Shown here piece by piece: positions 7,518 through 9,592 of a stretch of DNA of 9,592 bases (the stretch's first letter is position 1; every line of letters begins with the position of its first letter). Below the pieces are notes generated by a model. It was not told where the DNA came from. It was given only the letters and a program-made list of their open reading frames with translations, and did not search any database. This DNA is from DASRRB01 sp036732755 (lineage in GTDB: Bacteria; Planctomycetota; B15-G4; SIAN01). Made by a program: the position numbers and the translations under genes. The stretch lies in contig DAINBU010000162.1 of the NCBI GenBank assembly GCA_036732755.1, positions 1 through 9,592 on the forward strand, read 5' to 3'.

Positions 7518-8380
7518 GCGCGCCGTTCCGCGGCGTCGGCGCTCCCGACGATGTCGCGGAAGATCTCGTCGAGGGCCGCGGCGCGGATCTCGACGGAGCG
7601 CAGCGCCTCGCCGTGCGCGCGCAGGCGCTCGAGCAGGCGCGGCGCCGGCTCGTCGCTGGTGAAGCGCTCGACGCGGCCGTCGGCGAAGGCGAGCGTCACG
7701 TGGCGGCGGCTCGCGAGGCGCAATTCCGCGATCGCGGCCACCTGGTGCAGCCGGCCCTGGTGGATCACGCCGACGCGGTCGCAGAGGCGCTCGACCTCGT
7801 CGAGGACGTGGCTCGAGAGGAAGACGGTCTGGCCGCGCGCGCGCGCGTCGCGCAGGAGCCCGAGCACCGCGTCGCGCACCAGCGGGTCGAGGCCGGAGGT
7901 CGGCTCGTCGAGGATCAGGAGCTCGGGCTCGTGCTGCAGCGCGCAGGCGAGCCCGATCATCTGGCGCATCCCGGTCGAGTAATTCTTCACCTTCCGGGGG
8001 AGCGCCTGGCGGGGGAAGCCGATGCGGTCGAGCGTCTCGTCGCGGCGAATCGGGGCCCGGCGCGCGAGCGCCGCGAAGAGGTCGAGCGCCTGCGCGCCGC
8101 TGAGCCCGGCCGGCAGCGCGAGGTCGCCCGGCAGGAAGCCGATGCGGCGGCGCAGCTCGCCCGATCCCGCGCGGACCGGCTGCCCGAGCACGCGCGCCGC
8201 GCCGCGGTCGGGCCGCAGGAGGTCGAGCAGCATGCGGATCGTGGTCGTCTTGCCCGCGCCGTTGGGGCCGAGGAATCCGAAGATCTCGCCACGCTCGACC
8301 GTCAGGTCGACGTCGCTCACGCCGACGCCGCCGGCGTAGTGGAACGTGAGCCCCTCCGTCTCGATCGCGCGGCCCGCCAT
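7514..8380 (-). CDS. ABC-2 type transporter ATP-binding protein
   Basis: The 288-residue product is a cytoplasmic ABC ATPase. Walker A is GPNGAGKTT (38-46), the signature is YSTGMRQ (134-140, in place of LSGGQ), Walker B is LLILDEP (154-160) followed by the D-loop SGLD (162-165), and the switch histidine is H191 (LSSHVLDE). The usual Q-loop glutamine is absent: the segment reads IGFLPGD (80-86). Many ABC-2 exporters of the 'GYLPGE/D' kind share this, so it is a subfamily trait rather than damage. The C-terminal 70 residues form the small extension common in this class (ALDEIFRDIVG). It powers the permease encoded just downstream, whose start overlaps its stop. ATG 8378-8380 gives the standard N terminus (IETEGLTFHYAGG); no strong Shine-Dalgarno is seen. 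It is divergent from metF. Confidence 0.94.
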   Translation of the reverse strand: MAGRAIETEGLTFHYAGGVGVSDVDLTVERGEIFGFLGPNGAGKTTTIRMLLDLLRPDRGAARVLGQPVRAGSGELRRRIGFLPGDLALPAGLSGAQALDLFAALARRAPIRRDETLDRIGFPRQALPRKVKNYSTGMRQMIGLACALQHEPELLILDEPTSGLDPLVRDAVLGLLRDARARGQTVFLSSHVLDEVERLCDRVGVIHQGRLHQVAAIAELRLASRRHVTLAFADGRVERFTSDEPAPRLLERLRAHGEALRSVEIRAAALDEIFRDIVGSADAAERRA

Positions 8381-8424
8381 GGTCCGTCGCTTCTACATGA
8401 ATCGCGCGGCAGAATGCCGCGACC
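8381..8424. promoter_or_regulatory. 44-bp divergent promoter region, ABC exporter / metF
   Basis: Both genes must be transcribed from this short gap unless their promoters lie inside each other's coding sequence. Its only AT-rich part is CTTCTACATGAAT (8390-8402), which could hold overlapping -10 elements in both directions. The gap is too short for a SAM or cobalamin riboswitch ahead of metF. Confidence 0.45.
8405..8421. promoter_or_regulatory. Perfect 7-bp inverted repeat just before the metF start
   Basis: CGCGGCA-GAA-TGCCGCG is a perfect 7+3+7 inverted repeat ending 3 bases before the metF ATG, where a ribosome-binding site would normally be. No Shine-Dalgarno sequence is present in its place. 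It could be an operator for a dimeric regulator acting on both divergent genes, or an mRNA hairpin limiting metF initiation. Confidence 0.5.
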
Positions 8425-9300
8425 ATGCGCATCGAGGAGCTCTTCCGCCGCGGCCGGCCCGTCGTCAGCTTCGAATTCTTCCCGCCCAAGTCTCCCGAGG
8501 CCGAGAAGCGTCTGGTCGAGGCGATCGAGAAGCTGCGCCCCCTCGAGCCCGCCTTCGTCTCGGTCACCTACGGCGCGGGCGGCTCGACGCGCGAGAAGAC
8601 GGTCGAGCTGGTCGGCCGGATCCGGCGCCAGTGGTCGATCGAGGCGATGGCCCACCTCACCTGCGTGGGCGCCACGAAGGCGGAATTGGAAGCCGTCCTC
8701 GGACGCCTCGCCGACCAGGGAGTGGAGAACGTGCTGGCGCTGCGCGGCGATCCGCCGAAGGGCGAGGCCGCGTTCGTGGCGACGGCGGGGGGGCTGCGGT
8801 ACGCGAGCGAGCTCGCCGCCCTGGTCGCGCGCACCGGCCGCTTCTGCATCGGCGGCGCCTGCTACCCCGAAGGCCACGTCGAGTGCCGCGACCTCGCCGC
8901 CGGCGTCCAGCACCTGAAGCAGAAGGTCGACGCCGGCGCGAGGTTCCTGATCACCCAGCTCTTCTTCGAGCCGAAGGTCTACTTCGACTTCGTCGCGCGC
9001 GCGCGCCAGGCCGGCATCGCCGTGCCGATCGTCCCCGGGATCATGCCGGTGACCAACGTCGAGCAGCTCGAGCGCTTCACGTCGATGTGCGGTGCGTCGA
9101 TCCCGGCCGATCTGAAGGGCCGCCTCGAGCGGGTGCGCGACGACCCGCAGGTCGTGATGAACGTCGGCATCGACCACGCGACGGCGCAGTGCGCCGAGCT
9201 CCTGCGCGGCGGCGCGCCGGGGATCCACTTCTACACGCTGAACCAGTCGCCCTCGGCGCGGGCCGTCTTCGAGAACCTGCGCCACCGCAAGCTGCTCTAG
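8425..9300 (+). CDS. metF: 5,10-methylenetetrahydrofolate reductase
   Basis: The 291-residue product reduces methylene-tetrahydrofolate to 5-methyl-tetrahydrofolate with FAD and NAD(P)H, supplying the methyl group for methionine. It has the bacterial one-domain length, without the SAM-binding regulatory domain of eukaryotic enzymes. VVSFEFFPPKS (13-23) carries the catalytic glutamate E17 (E. coli Glu28). FVSVTYGAGGSTRE (44-57), AHLTCVGAT (76-84), VLALRGDPP (103-111, with D109 matching E. coli Asp120), FLITQLFFE (174-182), VPGIMPVTN (203-211) and GIHFYTLN (266-273) are all in order. The N terminus MRIEELF matches the family, fixing ATG 8425 despite the lack of a Shine-Dalgarno. The last base of the TAG stop is also the first base of the palindromic element that follows. 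No methionine synthase is in the window. Confidence 0.97.
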   Translation: MRIEELFRRGRPVVSFEFFPPKSPEAEKRLVEAIEKLRPLEPAFVSVTYGAGGSTREKTVELVGRIRRQWSIEAMAHLTCVGATKAELEAVLGRLADQGVENVLALRGDPPKGEAAFVATAGGLRYASELAALVARTGRFCIGGACYPEGHVECRDLAAGVQHLKQKVDAGARFLITQLFFEPKVYFDFVARARQAGIAVPIVPGIMPVTNVEQLERFTSMCGASIPADLKGRLERVRDDPQVVMNVGIDHATAQCAELLRGGAPGIHFYTLNQSPSARAVFENLRHRKLL

Positions 9301-9465
9301 GAGCCTATCCCAGCAGGCCTCCCGTCGTCGTTCGGGCGGCGGACCCGCATCCGCTTCGTTGCACCTCCTCTCCGAATCTCTCCATTGATTCGCGTCGTCG
9401 GCGCGCCTCGCGTCTGCGGGTCCGGCGCTCCGAACGACTCGGTCCGGCCTACTGGGATAGGCTCC
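9300..9465. repeat. 166-bp near-palindromic element with terminal inverted repeats (MITE-like)
   Basis: The ends are 20-bp inverted repeats matching at 19 positions: GGAGCCTATCCCAGCAGGCC (9300-9319) against the complement of 9446-9465. The symmetry continues inward. GTCGTTCGG (9327-9335) pairs perfectly with 9430-9438, and GGACCCGCA (9341-9349) with 9415-9423. The arms are thus about 50 bp, around a roughly 65-base central region (9350-9414) with no coding frame I trust. This is the layout of a non-autonomous miniature inverted-repeat element, and the GAGCCTATCC-type ends recall those of IS5-family elements (inference only). No target-site duplication is seen at either candidate boundary. If transcribed with metF, it would fold into a long stem and could act as a 3' stabiliser or bidirectional terminator. 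Confidence 0.75.
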
Positions 9466-9522
9466 GACGCGCGCGGCGGGTCGCCGTCGCGGAGCCGGAT
9501 GCGACGCCGGCGTCCAAGAAAC
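9466..9522. other. Spacer between the palindromic element and the terminator
   Basis: Non-coding as far as I can see. It contains a perfect 12-bp palindrome, GACGCCGGCGTC (9503-9514), and the A-rich CCAAGAAAC (9513-9521), which reads as a T-rich tract on the minus strand immediately after the neighbouring hairpin. Confidence 0.4.
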
Positions 9523-9554
9523 GCGGGGGGCGGCGCCTTCGCGCCGCCCCCCGC
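9523..9554 (-). terminator. Strong intrinsic terminator, best oriented leftward
   Basis: A perfect 14-bp stem, GCGGGGGGCGGCGC (9523-9536) with 9541-9554, closes a CTTC loop. On the minus strand it is followed by GTTTCTTGG, a reasonable U-rich tail. On the plus strand it is followed by AAAGTA, which is not. It therefore most likely ends a leftward transcript entering from the right edge, though the A-tract/hairpin arrangement could also work weakly for rightward transcription from metF. Confidence 0.75.
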
Positions 9555-9565
9555 AAAGTATCCGA

Positions 9566-9592
9566 TCACACCTGCTCGCACGCGTCCCCGCG
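9566..9592 (-). CDS. Probable C-terminal end of a leftward gene cut by the window edge
   Basis: On the minus strand the last 27 bases read as eight sense codons plus TGA (…RGDACEQV, stop). All eight codons end in G or C, as in the other genes here, and the stop lies 11 bases before the strong leftward-oriented hairpin. This spacing fits the end of a gene. The fragment is too short to identify the product, and an open frame of eight codons can arise by chance. Confidence 0.35.
   Translation of the reverse strand, partial: RGDACEQV

Noticed and set aside
7989..8144. Missing Q-loop glutamine in the ABC ATPase as a sign of inactivation
   Set aside because: Walker A, Walker B, the D-loop and the switch histidine are intact, and the P-G-D/E form of this segment is common in this group of ABC-2 ATPases.
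8381..8424. A SAM or cobalamin riboswitch controlling metF
   Set aside because: The gap to the divergent gene is only 44 bp, too short for a known riboswitch aptamer, and no matching motif is visible.
9297..9581. A 94-codon - strand open frame across the palindromic element
   Set aside because: It runs through the inverted repeats and the terminator hairpin, and its translation has no recognisable feature.

Overview
The window is very GC-rich chromosomal DNA, with codons ending almost always in G or C and Arg-rich antisense open frames everywhere. It comes from a bacterium with signal peptides, a lipoprotein-like solute-binding protein and c-di-GMP signalling. The gene mix suggests a high-GC Myxococcota, Acidobacteriota, Planctomycetota or related environmental lineage, but nothing in the window fixes the phylum. 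I see no phage, plasmid, CRISPR, tRNA or rRNA features.

Layout, left to right. 1-112 is a gene-free, pyrimidine-rich (+ strand) stretch. 113-2239 (-) encodes an exported 708-residue HEAT-repeat protein. It diverges across a 94-bp gap from 2334-3344 (+), an orphan sugar-type periplasmic binding protein. 3523-5514 (+) encodes a three-module regulator (HDOD, receiver, GGDEF). It converges, with a 6-bp gap, on a leftward set: ABC-2 ATPase (7514-8380), its overlapping permease (6720-7517) and a class V PLP aminotransferase (5521-6663). Across a 44-bp divergent gap lies metF (8425-9300, +). The metF stop codon abuts a roughly 166-bp near-palindromic element (9300-9465). This is followed by a strong hairpin terminator (9523-9554) and what is probably the last eight codons of a leftward gene entering from the right edge.

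Functional reading. Two themes can be supported. One is sensing and signalling: the binding protein followed by the HDOD-REC-GGDEF protein, whose c-di-GMP synthase motif is intact but whose inhibitory I-site is lost. The other is glyoxylate/serine and one-carbon metabolism: the aminotransferase can feed glycine/serine, and MetF reduces methylene-tetrahydrofolate for methionine synthesis. The ABC-2 exporter pair sits between the last two and may be cotranscribed with the aminotransferase. Most of the window is ordinary housekeeping and accessory content. The items most worth a second look are the palindromic element at the metF stop, the 17-bp palindrome just before the metF start, and the regulator's unusual architecture.
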